DNA of 64,000 bases, taken from Borreliella japonica (lineage in GTDB: Bacteria; Spirochaetota; Spirochaetia; Borreliales; Borreliaceae). Below the pieces are notes generated by a model. That model did no database searches. It was not told the DNA's origin and saw only the letters and a list, made by a program, of their open reading frames with translations. Positions 19,251-28,147 of this stretch are shown piece after piece (positions within the stretch are counted from its first letter, which is position 1; each line of letters begins with the position of its first letter). Both the position numbers and the translations under genes were made by a program. The stretch lies in assembly GCF_900099615.1 (NCBI RefSeq), contig NZ_FMTE01000003.1, forward strand, positions 157,164 to 221,163, written 5' to 3'.

Positions 19251-21773
19251 TTACCTTATCACTATGTTGACAAGCTTGTTTTTAATTGCAATTATTTTTA
19301 CTATTTTTTTATCGGATAAGTTTGATTTTATTTTGCTATTTTGCATTGCTATTTTTTTTAGCTCTTCTTCATCTGTTTCTTTGTTTAGTAAAATTTTGTC
19401 TTTTATTTTTCCATTTATTTGCAAGACAATTTCTTTTGCGTCTTTAATAATAAGTTTTTCATCGAATTCTGGCCATTTTGAATTTTTGAATAAACTAGGA
19501 GTTTCTCCAATATATTCCCACAGCTCTTCTGCTAAATGGGGTGCATACGGGGATAAAATAATTATAAATGGTTTGAATATATATAAATAATTTTTTTTAT
19601 ACTTTAAAATTTCATTTATAAATATCATCATGGCGGAGATTGCTGTGTTGAAATTTAGCTTTTCTGTGTCTTCTGTGACTTTTTTAATTACTTTATGTAG
19701 TTGAGATATTATTTCTTTTGGAGGATTGTCTTTTGATAGTTCTTTTTCTTTTAGGCTCCAAATTTTGTTTAAAAATCGAAAAACACCAATGATGCCTTTA
19801 GTGTTCCAAGGTTTAGAATCTGTTAGTGGTCCCATAAACATTTCATAAATTCTTATTGAGTCTGCTCCAAATTCCTTGATAATGTCGTCTGGGTTTATTA
19901 CGTTCTTTAAAGATTTTGACATTTTGGCAATTACTTGGGTTACTTCTTTATTATCTTTTTTGTCAAAAAATTTATTGTCTTTTTCTATAACTTGGTCATT
20001 AGGTATTAAAACACCATTTTCTTTTTGATAAGAAAATGCCGTTATTATGCCTTGATTTATCAACTTTTTAAAAGGCTCTTTTGTATTTACATACCCTAGA
20101 TCATAAAGAACCTTGTGCCAAAACCTTGAATAAAGTAAATGTAGTACTGTGTGCTCAGCTCCACCTATGTATAGGTCAACCGGCATCCAATATTCAATTT
20201 TTTTTTTACTTGCAAATTCTTTTTGGTTTTCAGGGTCGAGGTATCTCAAATAATACCAACAAGAGCCTGCCCATTGTGGCATTGTGTTTGTTTCTCTTGT
20301 AAAACCCGTATTATTTACATTTACCCAATCTTTAATCCTTGATAAAGGAGATTCTCCCGTTTCAGAAGGTTTAAAGTCCGCAGTTTCTGGAAGCTTTAGG
20401 GGAAGATCATTTTTTTCTAAAGGTATTGCATTTCCAAGTTTGTCAAACAAAATGGGTATAGGCTCTCCCCAGTATCTTTGCCTTGAAAAAATCCAATCTC
20501 TAAGCTTGTAGGTAACTTTTTCTTTCCCTTTTTTGTTTTTAGTGAGCCATTTTATTACTTTATCTTTTACTTCAGAATTTTTAAGATTATTAAATTCATT
20601 AGGGGAATTTATTGAAATTCCATCATCAGTAAATGCTTTTTCTAGTATTTCATTTTTCCCCGATTTTGATATCACAGGCAAAATTTTTAATTTATACTTT
20701 TTAGCAAATTGAAAGTCTCTCTCATCATGTGCTGGAACACCCATTACAGCTCCACTGCCATAAGTTCCTAGTACGTAGCTTCCAACCCAAATGGGAATTT
20801 TTTCGTTTGTTATTGGATGAAATGCATAAGATCCTGTAAAAACACCCGATTTGTCTTTTTCAAGAGAGGTTCTCTTAAGATCACTTTTTAGTTCTTCGTG
20901 CTTTACATATTTTAAGACATTACTTTTAAAGTTATTTTTTGTTATTTTTTCTATTAGTTTATTTTCTGGTGCGATTACTAAATATGTGATACCAAAGATT
21001 GTGTCTGGTCTTGTTGTAAAGACTTTGATTTTATCATTGCAGCCTTCAATTTCAAAGTCAATTTCAACTCCTGTTGATTTGCCAATCCAATTTCGTTGCA
21101 TTTCTTTTACAGGTTCAGGCCATTCTAATTCTTCAAGATCGTTTAACAATCTTTCAGCATACTTTGTAATTTTTAAAACCCATTGTCTTAAATATTTTTT
21201 TTCTACGTTGTGAAATCCCCTTTCAGATTTTGGTCCATTCGGGGTTTGAATAATCTCTTCATTTGCTAATACTGTTCCAAGCTCAGGGCAGTACCATACA
21301 GGCATTTCTTTTGCATAAGCCAACCCTTTTTTATACAATTCCAGAAAAATCCACTGTGTCCATTTATAGTAATTTTCGTCGTGTGTTCTAATTTCTCGAT
21401 CCCAATCATATGCAAATCCCAAAGCTTTTATTTGTTTTTTAAACTTATTAATATTTTCTTCTGTGCTTTTTTTAGGATGAGTTCCCGTTTGTATTGCATA
21501 ATTTTCAGCAGGAAGTCCAAAACTATCGAATCCTATTGGGCGAAGTACATGAAATCCATTCAAAAGTTTGTATCTTCCAAATATGTCAGTAGCTGTGTAT
21601 CCTTCTGGATGTCCAACATGGAGCCCGCTGGCAGAGGGATAGGGAAACATGTCAAGTATGTATAATCTTTTTTCTTTGGGAATGCTTGGATCTTCTTTTA
21701 CCTTGTATATTTTGTTATTATTCCAAAATTCTTGCCATTTTTTTTCAATTTTTATGAATTCGTATTTAGACAT
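19251..21773 (-). CDS. leuS: Leucyl-tRNA synthetase
   Basis: An 840-residue class I synthetase charging tRNA-Leu. The HIGH motif appears as HVGH (in SASGLHVGHPEGY, about residue 50) and KMSKS as AKMSKSLKN near 616. Between them lies the CP1 editing domain, with TTRPDTIFG and the GTYGSGAVMGVPAHDERD region. The anticodon-binding and C-terminal domains complete the normal bacterial length. The ATG at 21773 has AGAGGA just upstream. A tRNA-Leu gene lies 95 bases upstream on the same strand behind a consensus promoter, so synthetase and substrate tRNA may share a transcript. Confidence 0.98.
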   Translation of the reverse strand: MSKYEFIKIEKKWQEFWNNNKIYKVKEDPSIPKEKRLYILDMFPYPSASGLHVGHPEGYTATDIFGRYKLLNGFHVLRPIGFDSFGLPAENYAIQTGTHPKKSTEENINKFKKQIKALGFAYDWDREIRTHDENYYKWTQWIFLELYKKGLAYAKEMPVWYCPELGTVLANEEIIQTPNGPKSERGFHNVEKKYLRQWVLKITKYAERLLNDLEELEWPEPVKEMQRNWIGKSTGVEIDFEIEGCNDKIKVFTTRPDTIFGITYLVIAPENKLIEKITKNNFKSNVLKYVKHEELKSDLKRTSLEKDKSGVFTGSYAFHPITNEKIPIWVGSYVLGTYGSGAVMGVPAHDERDFQFAKKYKLKILPVISKSGKNEILEKAFTDDGISINSPNEFNNLKNSEVKDKVIKWLTKNKKGKEKVTYKLRDWIFSRQRYWGEPIPILFDKLGNAIPLEKNDLPLKLPETADFKPSETGESPLSRIKDWVNVNNTGFTRETNTMPQWAGSCWYYLRYLDPENQKEFASKKKIEYWMPVDLYIGGAEHTVLHLLYSRFWHKVLYDLGYVNTKEPFKKLINQGIITAFSYQKENGVLIPNDQVIEKDNKFFDKKDNKEVTQVIAKMSKSLKNVINPDDIIKEFGADSIRIYEMFMGPLTDSKPWNTKGIIGVFRFLNKIWSLKEKELSKDNPPKEIISQLHKVIKKVTEDTEKLNFNTAISAMMIFINEILKYKKNYLYIFKPFIIILSPYAPHLAEELWEYIGETPSLFKNSKWPEFDEKLIIKDAKEIVLQINGKIKDKILLNKETDEEELKKIAMQNSKIKSNLSDKKIVKIIAIKNKLVNIVIR

Positions 21774-21868
21774 TTGTCCTCTTGAAAATTAATCTACAAT
21801 TTATTCTCTAGAATCCTTTTAAATCGCATTTTTGTAAGTTTTACTTTAATAAGTTACTAACAATTTTA

Positions 21869-21952
21869 TGCTGTGAACTGGACTTGAACCAGCATGAGCT
21901 TGCGCTCACTAGCCCCTCAAGCTAGCGTGTCTACCACTTCCACCACCACAGC
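21869..21952 (-). tRNA. tRNA-Leu (anticodon GAG)
   Basis: An 84-nt class II tRNA. The acceptor arms pair GCTGTGG with TCACAGC (one G-T). The anticodon stem CTAGC/GCTAG encloses the loop TTGAGGG, giving anticodon GAG. A long variable arm (GTGAGCGCAAGCTCAT) and a T arm with loop TTCAAGT complete it. The discriminator is A, as expected for Leu, and CCA is not encoded. It reads CUU and CUC codons. It lies between dedA and leuS. Confidence 0.96.
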
Positions 21953-21960
21953 ATTATTTC

Positions 21961-21990
21961 ATTATATTTTTTATTTTAAATTCTTGTCAA
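21961..21990 (-). promoter_or_regulatory. Consensus promoter for tRNA-Leu (and perhaps leuS)
   Basis: On the minus strand, TTGACA (21985-21990) and TATAAT (21961-21966) are perfect sigma-70 elements 18 bases apart. Transcription would start about 7 bases later, just before the tRNA. The -35 lies inside the last codons of the dedA gene. Confidence 0.85.
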
Positions 21991-22582
21991 CTTTTTTATT
22001 TTTTTTAATTATGCATATTATTATTGTTGTTGTTACTGTAATAAATATTGCAAATATGATTATTTTTATTTTTGAAAATATTACTTCAAATGATTGTCCT
22101 AGTTTAAAGCTTAGGGTAAAGTAAATCATTATTGAGAGTAACGTTGCAAAAAAGTCAGAAACAATAAATAGATTCGATTTCATATTTCCCATTCCTGCTG
22201 ATATAAATATTGCGTTTCTAACTCCAAAGGGTATAAACCTTCCTATGAATAAAGTTAATACTCCGTATTGACCATAATAGTAATTTATTTTGTCAAGCAG
22301 GTTGTTGTCTTTTTTATTTTTAAACAGCTTATTTCCCATTAATTTTCCAATGTAAAAAGATATTATGTCTCCAAGATAGGCTCCCCAAAAAATTCCTAAA
22401 AATATTAATAGGGTATATTCATTTTTTCGACTAGATAAAATTCCACCCATTAGTACTATTGCATCCTCAGAAATAGGAACATTAAGACCTGCTAAAATTA
22501 GCAAAGAAAAAAATACTATTGGGGAATAAGCTATGTTTGAATCAATGGATTCTATTATTTTGTTTATATACATTGTTGTCAT
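21971..22582 (-). CDS. DedA family membrane protein
   Basis: A 203-residue integral membrane protein with four or five hydrophobic segments. The DedA/SNARE-associated signatures are present: a loop PISEDAIVLMGG, the GRFIPFGVRNAIFISAG motif and a C-terminal membrane segment. Members act in phospholipid carrier flipping and membrane homeostasis; the exact lipid here is unknown. The start overlaps the stop of pcs by 4 bases (ATGA), so it is translationally coupled to a phospholipid synthase, which suits a lipid role. Confidence 0.88.
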   Translation of the reverse strand: MTTMYINKIIESIDSNIAYSPIVFFSLLILAGLNVPISEDAIVLMGGILSSRKNEYTLLIFLGIFWGAYLGDIISFYIGKLMGNKLFKNKKDNNLLDKINYYYGQYGVLTLFIGRFIPFGVRNAIFISAGMGNMKSNLFIVSDFFATLLSIMIYFTLSFKLGQSFEVIFSKIKIIIFAIFITVTTTIIICIIKKNKKVDKNLK

Positions 22583-23283
22583 CTATTTCTTGTTTTATAA
22601 GTTAAATATATGCTTGCTAAAGTTAAATATGCAAAGTAAACAATGAGAACAGTTTTTGCTATTTTTAATGCTGTTGCAGGTAGCTTTAAAAATATCGATA
22701 CAGCAAATATTAGGCAGCTTATTATTGTTATTGGTGTGGTAATTTTTCTTAATTCTTTAGTTTTTGATGGGTAAATAAACTTTATTGGGATAAAGCTTAG
22801 AATAATGCATATTGATATCGTAATAAGATTTGTTATTTGTCCTATTTTAAAGATTATGTTTAATATTACAAAGATATTCCATAGAGAAGGAAATCCTCTA
22901 AAGTAGTTATCATTTGTTTTTGCATCTGTTCTTGAGAATTGATATGCTGATGAGAGTAAAATTCCAATACAAATGGCGATTTTATATTTTTCTGCAATGA
23001 ATTCTCCCAAATAAAAAAATATAACGGGTATGAATGTATAGTTTATATAGTCTGTAATGTTATCAAGTAGAGTGCCATCAATTTCAGGTATTAATTCCTT
23101 TACCTTAAGCTTTCTTGCCATAGTTCCGTCAATTCCGTCTATTATAAGCCCTATTACTGTTAACTTTAAAAGAAGAGAATAATCACCATTTACAATTGAA
23201 ATTATTGAGTAAAGTCCTACAATCAATCCAGATGCTGTAAAAGTATGTACAAGCCAAGCTAAAATCAAATTGATATTTTTCAC
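22579..23283 (-). CDS. pcs: Phosphatidylcholine synthase
   Basis: A 234-residue multi-spanning enzyme that condenses CDP-diacylglycerol directly with choline to make phosphatidylcholine. The CDP-alcohol phosphotransferase motif has its key residues: D49, D52-G53, A56-R57, then a 12-residue gap to G70, D74 and D78. The longer gap is typical of Pcs rather than of phosphatidylserine or phosphatidylglycerophosphate synthases. From memory, B. burgdorferi membranes are rich in phosphatidylcholine, and its choline must come from the host or medium. It is coupled to the dedA gene by an ATGA overlap. Confidence 0.93.
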   Translation of the reverse strand: MKNINLILAWLVHTFTASGLIVGLYSIISIVNGDYSLLLKLTVIGLIIDGIDGTMARKLKVKELIPEIDGTLLDNITDYINYTFIPVIFFYLGEFIAEKYKIAICIGILLSSAYQFSRTDAKTNDNYFRGFPSLWNIFVILNIIFKIGQITNLITISICIILSFIPIKFIYPSKTKELRKITTPITIISCLIFAVSIFLKLPATALKIAKTVLIVYFAYLTLASIYLTYKTRNR

Positions 23284-23296
23284 AGTAAATCTCCTT

Positions 23297-25069
23297 TTAT
23301 TGGAATATTTTTTTTATCTCTTCGAGTCTACATTTGAAAATGTTAATAACATTTTCTATCGGTGCTTTTTTTGTTAAATCTACTCCGGTAATATTTAAGG
23401 AATCTAATGGATATTTAGAACCACCTGTTTTCAAAAATTTTATATAATTTTCTACCGCATCTTTTTTATTTTCTTTAATGTCTTTGTATATTGATAAAGC
23501 GGCCGCAATTCCTGTAGCATACTGATATACATAAAAGGGTGAATAAAAGTGAGGAATCCTAAGGCATTCAAGGGGACTTAATTCGTCAAATTTTAGACTA
23601 GGTCCAAAGTACTTTTTTAGCAAATTCATATAAGTTTCCGTTAGTGTTTCTTTTACTATAGGTTTTTCTTTACTAATCATTTCATGAATAATGTACTCAA
23701 ATTCAGCAAACATTGTTTGTCGAAAGAATGTTGAAACCATGTCGTCAATTTGTGTGAGTTTTATATATTTTATTTTTTTAGTATCTGTTTCGTTTTTAAG
23801 CAAATATTCTGCTAATATTTGTTCGTTAATTATTGATGCTATTTCTGCTTCAAAAATGGAATAATTATAATGAGGAAATGGATTGTTTTTTATGCTAAAG
23901 TAAGAGTGCATTGAATGTCCCGCTTCGTGTGCAAGCGTAAACATATCTCTTATTGATTCGTCTTTGTAATTAAGAAGTATATAAGGTTTCCCATTATATG
24001 ATCCGGCGCTAAAAGCTCCTGATCTTTTTCCGGTATTCTCGTATTTATCAACCCATCTTTCTTTTAAAAGACCGTTTCTTAAGATTTCTGTATATTCGTT
24101 TCCCAGTATCTTTAAAGATTTTAATATTTTTTCACAAGCTTCTTCAAACGAATTTTTAAATGTTATTCCTTTTGTTAATGGTACGTAAACATCGTAATGA
24201 TGTAGATATTCTTGGTTTAAAGCTTTTTTTCTAAATTCATAATAGTCATTAAGAGCAGATAAATTTTCATTTACAGTTTCTATTAAATTTGTATAAACTT
24301 TTTTGTCAATGTTATTTGAAAATAGTTGCATTGAAAAGGTATTTTCAAACTTTCTTGTCTTTGCAATGAAATGATTTTTCTTAAAGTCTGAAATAATAAG
24401 ATTAGCAAGTGTATTTTCATTGTTTTTGTATTTTTGATAAAATTTCAAAAAGGCTTCTTTTCGTATTTTTTGATCTTCGTTTTGTAAAAATAGTGTATAG
24501 GTTGAATTGGTTAGAGTGTGTCCATTAATTTCTCCGAATTCCATATCAGCATTTGTTAATGCTGAGAATATGTTTTGATAAGTTGAGTAAAGAGGGGTGT
24601 AGTTAGCAAGTATTTCTTCTTCTTGTTCGCTTAAAATATGTTTTTTTTCTTTTAGTATTTTTTCAATTGCAATTTTTTTGTCTTTAAGCTCAGGTGCAGT
24701 TATCCAAGCTTGAATTTTTTTTGCATCTGTTTTTAGTATTTTGGGCATGAAGAATGAGGTGGTATTAGATACTTTTGTAGCTAAATTGACACATATAGAA
24801 TATATTTTATTTGAATCTTTGTTGGTTACATCTGTTTCTAATTGAAGCATTGCATAGTAAGAGACTTTCTCTAAATCTTCCATAATTTTATAGTATTTAT
24901 TTAAAGTTTCTTTAAATAAATCAAAATTTAATTCCAATTTTTCATATTTTTTAAATTCTTTGGTTTTAATTTCAATATCATTGACTGCTTTTACATATTC
25001 TTCTTCATTTGCAAATAGAAAAGATAAATCCCATTTATCATTCTCATTGATTTCATTTCTATTTATCAC
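23297..25069 (-). CDS. pepF: Oligoendopeptidase F
   Basis: A zinc metallopeptidase (M3 family) that cuts short peptides in the cytoplasm. The HEAGH motif, in TLAHEAGHSMHS, is at about residue 383, with the downstream Glu in IFEAEIASI. The frame is open further, to an ATG at 25117, but that has no ribosome binding site. GTG at 25069 has AGGAG six bases upstream (25076-25080 on the complement) and gives 590 residues, close to the usual family length of about 600. With peptide importers encoded elsewhere, it would supply amino acids to this auxotroph. Confidence 0.95.
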   Translation of the reverse strand: MINRNEINENDKWDLSFLFANEEEYVKAVNDIEIKTKEFKKYEKLELNFDLFKETLNKYYKIMEDLEKVSYYAMLQLETDVTNKDSNKIYSICVNLATKVSNTTSFFMPKILKTDAKKIQAWITAPELKDKKIAIEKILKEKKHILSEQEEEILANYTPLYSTYQNIFSALTNADMEFGEINGHTLTNSTYTLFLQNEDQKIRKEAFLKFYQKYKNNENTLANLIISDFKKNHFIAKTRKFENTFSMQLFSNNIDKKVYTNLIETVNENLSALNDYYEFRKKALNQEYLHHYDVYVPLTKGITFKNSFEEACEKILKSLKILGNEYTEILRNGLLKERWVDKYENTGKRSGAFSAGSYNGKPYILLNYKDESIRDMFTLAHEAGHSMHSYFSIKNNPFPHYNYSIFEAEIASIINEQILAEYLLKNETDTKKIKYIKLTQIDDMVSTFFRQTMFAEFEYIIHEMISKEKPIVKETLTETYMNLLKKYFGPSLKFDELSPLECLRIPHFYSPFYVYQYATGIAAALSIYKDIKENKKDAVENYIKFLKTGGSKYPLDSLNITGVDLTKKAPIENVINIFKCRLEEIKKIFQ

Positions 25070-25189
25070 TAAATTCTCCTCTTCCTTTTCTTCATTGTTT
25101 GGAAAGAAATAGTACATTGAAACTTTATAAACATTGTGCCTTTTATTTTACAATAAAGTCTAAACTTTATATATAAAAAGCCTTTAAGT

Positions 25190-25795
25190 TTAACTGTTGA
25201 ATAAAGATTCTAATAAAAATTTTTTAAATTTTAAAAATGCTATTCCTCGATGGGATATTTTATTTTTTTCTTCAAGTTTTAAATCGCTAAGCTTTTTATT
25301 ATTTTTAGTTAAAAATATTGAATCATAACCAAATCCATAGTTTTTATCACCATTTAAGCTTAAGGCAATTTTTCCTTTAATAATTCCTTTAAAATTTGAT
25401 ATTTGTCTATTTTTTGATATATAGCTTATGTTGCATATAAAATATGCTTTTCTATTTTTTTCATTTTTCATTAAGTCTAAAATAAGTTGATTTTTTTCAT
25501 TAGTGTTTAATTTTTTACACAGTTTATAAGTGTCATATCTTTTAGAGTAAATTCCAGGTTCCAAGTTTAGCGCTTCAATGCATAACCCAGAATCCTCTCC
25601 AAAAACATTTTGTTTTTTATTTAAAATTTCAAACAGCGCTTTTGCTTTGAGCAAAGAGTTTTCTTTAAATGTTTTTCCTGTTTCTTTTATGTTAAAGTTT
25701 TGAGGGACTATTAAGTTTAAATTGGGTATATTCAATATATTTTTTACTTCATTTATTTTATTTTCATTTGTTGTTGCAAAAAATAGTGTTTTCAT
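25190..25795 (-). CDS. rdgB: dITP/XTP pyrophosphatase (RdgB/Ham1)
   Basis: A 201-residue house-cleaning enzyme that hydrolyses dITP, ITP and XTP. The family motifs are clear: [11 protein letters not shown] at the N-terminus, [11 protein letters not shown] and PGIYSKRY in the middle, GFGYDSIF, and SHRGIAF near the C-terminus. It lies 120 bases upstream of pepF on the same strand and is divergent from the M23 gene at 26003. Confidence 0.95.
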   Translation of the reverse strand: MKTLFFATTNENKINEVKNILNIPNLNLIVPQNFNIKETGKTFKENSLLKAKALFEILNKKQNVFGEDSGLCIEALNLEPGIYSKRYDTYKLCKKLNTNEKNQLILDLMKNEKNRKAYFICNISYISKNRQISNFKGIIKGKIALSLNGDKNYGFGYDSIFLTKNNKKLSDLKLEEKNKISHRGIAFLKFKKFLLESLFNS

Positions 25796-26002
25796 TTACA
25801 TAATAGTAAAGTATTTGTGAATTTAATTGTATAATCATATTAGTTTTAAGTATTGTTTTCTTTAATAATTATGTAATTATGTTTATTTGTTGAGTATTTT
25901 TGTACCAGGTTTTTATCGAAAAAATTTGTATTGTTGTCTAAGGTATTAAAATAAATTTTTAATTTTTTTGTTTGAGCTTGGTATTTTTTAGTAAGGTTTG
26001 AC

Positions 26003-27028
26003 ATGAAAAAAAGAATTAAATTCAAGATTATTTTAGGTTTTAAGGGAATTTTCAAGTTTTTTTTGGCTATTTATAATTCTTTTTTTGTAGCCCTTAAAGT
26101 TATACATTCTTTTTTAAAGCAAAATATTAGCTTTATGGTTATTCCTCATGTTAAAGGGAATGTAAAAAATATTAAAATTTCTTTTTTGACTTTATTTTTC
26201 TTTTCTATATTTTTTTTAGGTGGTTTTATAGGGTTTGTTTTGCTTGCTGTTAATTATGTTACTCTCTCATCAATTGTGAAATCCACAGAGAAAAATTACT
26301 CTTTAGCAGAATCTGAGATTGAAGATTTTAGAAATACAGTTGTGGAAATTAATTCTGTTGCAAAAAATTTTTCCAAAATTTTAGATGAGCTTAAAACCTC
26401 TTTAAAAATTAATTCTAGTAGTGTTGATTTAAATAAAAATAAACAAGATGGAGACCTTTCTGATTTTATTGATTTGCAAATTTTAGAAGCTAATTCAATA
26501 AAAGAACTTAGCGATCTTAAAAATATTAAAAGCAAAATAGAAAGTTCAATTCCTCCACTTAAAAGCATAGTCAAGGTTTTGCATGCTCAGGATAAACTTT
26601 TAAATGATATTCCTTCTCTTTGGCCCCTTGCAGGTGGATCTGGAATTATTACTTTGCATTTTGGCCCCGCTATTGAACCTTTTACCAGGCAGTGGTACAT
26701 CCATAAAGGCATAGATCTTGGAGGAGTTAGAATTGGGACTCCCATTGTTGCAACTGCTGATGGAGAGGTTGTTAGGGCAAGTTATCAGTCAGCAGGCTAT
26801 GGCAATTTTGTTCAAATTAAGCATAAGTATGGACTTGCAACGCTTTATGCACATATGTCGCGTCTTAATACTTCTAAAGGGGCTTATGTTAAAAAGGGGC
26901 AGATAATTGGATTTATGGGGCAAACAGGTTATGCAACAGGCCCACATGTTCATTATGAAGTTCGTGTAGGTTCTCAAGTTATTAATCCCGATATGTATTT
27001 AAATTTAGCAACAGGAGTTTCGAAGTAG
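26003..27028 (+). CDS. M23 peptidoglycan endopeptidase in a bactofilin operon
   Basis: A 341-residue protein with a basic N-terminus, one membrane segment (about 55-85), a coiled-coil linker (about 90-190) and a C-terminal M23 domain. The zinc ligands H234 and D238 (HKGID) and H315 and H317 (PHVHY) are intact. The layout, a membrane anchor, coiled coil and LytM domain, resembles the shape-determining M23 enzymes that work with bactofilins. The bactofilin gene follows with no gap at all (stop 27026-27028, ATG 27029), which supports a joint role in local wall remodelling. Confidence 0.92.
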   Translation: MKKRIKFKIILGFKGIFKFFLAIYNSFFVALKVIHSFLKQNISFMVIPHVKGNVKNIKISFLTLFFFSIFFLGGFIGFVLLAVNYVTLSSIVKSTEKNYSLAESEIEDFRNTVVEINSVAKNFSKILDELKTSLKINSSSVDLNKNKQDGDLSDFIDLQILEANSIKELSDLKNIKSKIESSIPPLKSIVKVLHAQDKLLNDIPSLWPLAGGSGIITLHFGPAIEPFTRQWYIHKGIDLGGVRIGTPIVATADGEVVRASYQSAGYGNFVQIKHKYGLATLYAHMSRLNTSKGAYVKKGQIIGFMGQTGYATGPHVHYEVRVGSQVINPDMYLNLATGVSK

Positions 27029-27583
27029 ATGTTAAATTTTTTGACTGTTAAAAAAGAAACAAAAGCATCATCTTTGTTTCTTTTTGATGAAATAAAAACA
27101 ATAGTGGGTGTTGGTGATTTTTTTAAAGGAGATTTAGTTTCAAATAATTTTATTCGACTTGATGGCGATTTTATGGGCACTATTAGTTCTACAAAAAGAG
27201 TAATTATTGGAGAGAGTGGGAGAGTTAAGTCTAGTATTGATGCTAATGAGCTTGTTATTTCTGGAATGGTTGTTGGCAATATTTATGCTAAAAGCAAAAT
27301 TAAAATATTCGCATCAGGATGTGTTATTGGAAATATTTCTTGTAAGTCGATTGAAGTTGAAGAAGGCGCTATTATTGATGGGTATATGGATATTGGTGCT
27401 GAATATCTTAGAGTCCCTGAAAGAAATACATTTTTTTATACTGGTTCTTATAAGGTTAATGAAGATCTTTTAATTGAAATTAATAAAGAGCATCAAGAAG
27501 AAAAAAAATCTTTTCAACCTTTAGAAGGCGAAGATGATAAATATTTTTCAAGTGTTATGAGCAAAATAGATGAAAGTAAATAA
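27029..27583 (+). CDS. Bactofilin
   Basis: A 184-residue cytoskeletal protein of the bactofilin (CcmA/BacA) family, which forms nucleotide-independent filaments on the membrane. The central 100 residues are the characteristic short beta-helix repeats: Gly-rich rungs such as GDFMGTISS, VISGMVVGNIYAKSKIKI and VIGNISCKSIEVEEGA. A flexible, charged C-terminal tail follows. The start directly abuts the M23 stop and the end overlaps the next gene by 14 bases, forming a tightly coupled three-gene operon. A second bactofilin is at 40453. Confidence 0.93.
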   Translation: MLNFLTVKKETKASSLFLFDEIKTIVGVGDFFKGDLVSNNFIRLDGDFMGTISSTKRVIIGESGRVKSSIDANELVISGMVVGNIYAKSKIKIFASGCVIGNISCKSIEVEEGAIIDGYMDIGAEYLRVPERNTFFYTGSYKVNEDLLIEINKEHQEEKKSFQPLEGEDDKYFSSVMSKIDESK

Positions 27584-28064
27584 TTTGATTGCGGGAGCAT
27601 TAAATCTTAATTCAAAAGATTATAAAAAAGGTGGCAAAAAAGTATTTTTTGACAAAAGTAATGTTTTTTCTTCGGTATTTCAGATTGAAAGTGTTAAAGA
27701 GGATAAGCGTTTTATTTTGCTTGAAAATGGTGAATTTAATCTTGATTTGATTAAAGATATGTTAGATGGAATTAACGAAATTGGCGAGAGACTTTTGAGT
27801 GAGCCTTCCAGGCAAAATGTGATTTTTTACAAAAAAGTTATTTCAGAGTTTATATCCATTATTATATCATCTTCTGTTTGTTTGAAAGAACAAAAAGGGG
27901 GTAGTTTAGGAGATCCTAAGCGTCCTAAGTATAGAATTATTAAGATTATTAACGATAAGTTAGACAAACTTGCCTATTCTGTTTTACAAAATCAAATGAC
28001 CCAGATTAAACTTTTAGACAGCATTGAAGAGATTCAAGGTTTGCTTGTTAATTTACTAATGTGA
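27570..28064 (+). CDS. DUF327 (YaaR-like) family protein
   Basis: A 164-residue cytoplasmic protein of unknown function. The C-terminal 100 residues fit the DUF327/YaaR pattern: INEIGERLLSEPS, a helix with YKKVISEF, and a final leucine-rich helix ending IQGLLVNLLM. This assignment is from pattern memory and would need a profile search. Its start overlaps the bactofilin gene by 14 bases, so it probably acts with the M23-bactofilin pair. It is the last gene before a strong terminator. Confidence 0.7.
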   Translation: MKVNNLIAGALNLNSKDYKKGGKKVFFDKSNVFSSVFQIESVKEDKRFILLENGEFNLDLIKDMLDGINEIGERLLSEPSRQNVIFYKKVISEFISIIISSSVCLKEQKGGSLGDPKRPKYRIIKIINDKLDKLAYSVLQNQMTQIKLLDSIEEIQGLLVNLLM

Positions 28065-28104
28065 GTTAGGTTTAAACTTTTAAAATGCTTTTAATTTCAA
28101 ATTA

Positions 28105-28129
28105 AAAGGGATTGCTTGACAATCCCTTT
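28105..28129. terminator. Bidirectional intrinsic terminator
   Basis: A perfect 10-base stem (AAAGGGATTG with its complement) and a CTTGA loop. A T-rich tail follows on the plus strand, and an A-rich run on the other side serves the minus strand. It separates the convergent M23-bactofilin-DUF327 operon and the glp operon. Confidence 0.85.
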
Positions 28130-28147
28130 GTTTAATAGCAAAAATAT

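Noticed and set aside
25070..25117. Sixteen-residue N-terminal extension of pepF
   Set aside because: The upstream ATG lacks a ribosome binding site, whereas GTG 25069 has AGGAG at good distance.
25846..26055. Minus-strand open frame of 69 codons at the divergent rdgB/M23 gap
   Set aside because: It is antisense to the M23 start and has no convincing ribosome binding site or conserved motif; the gap probably holds promoters.
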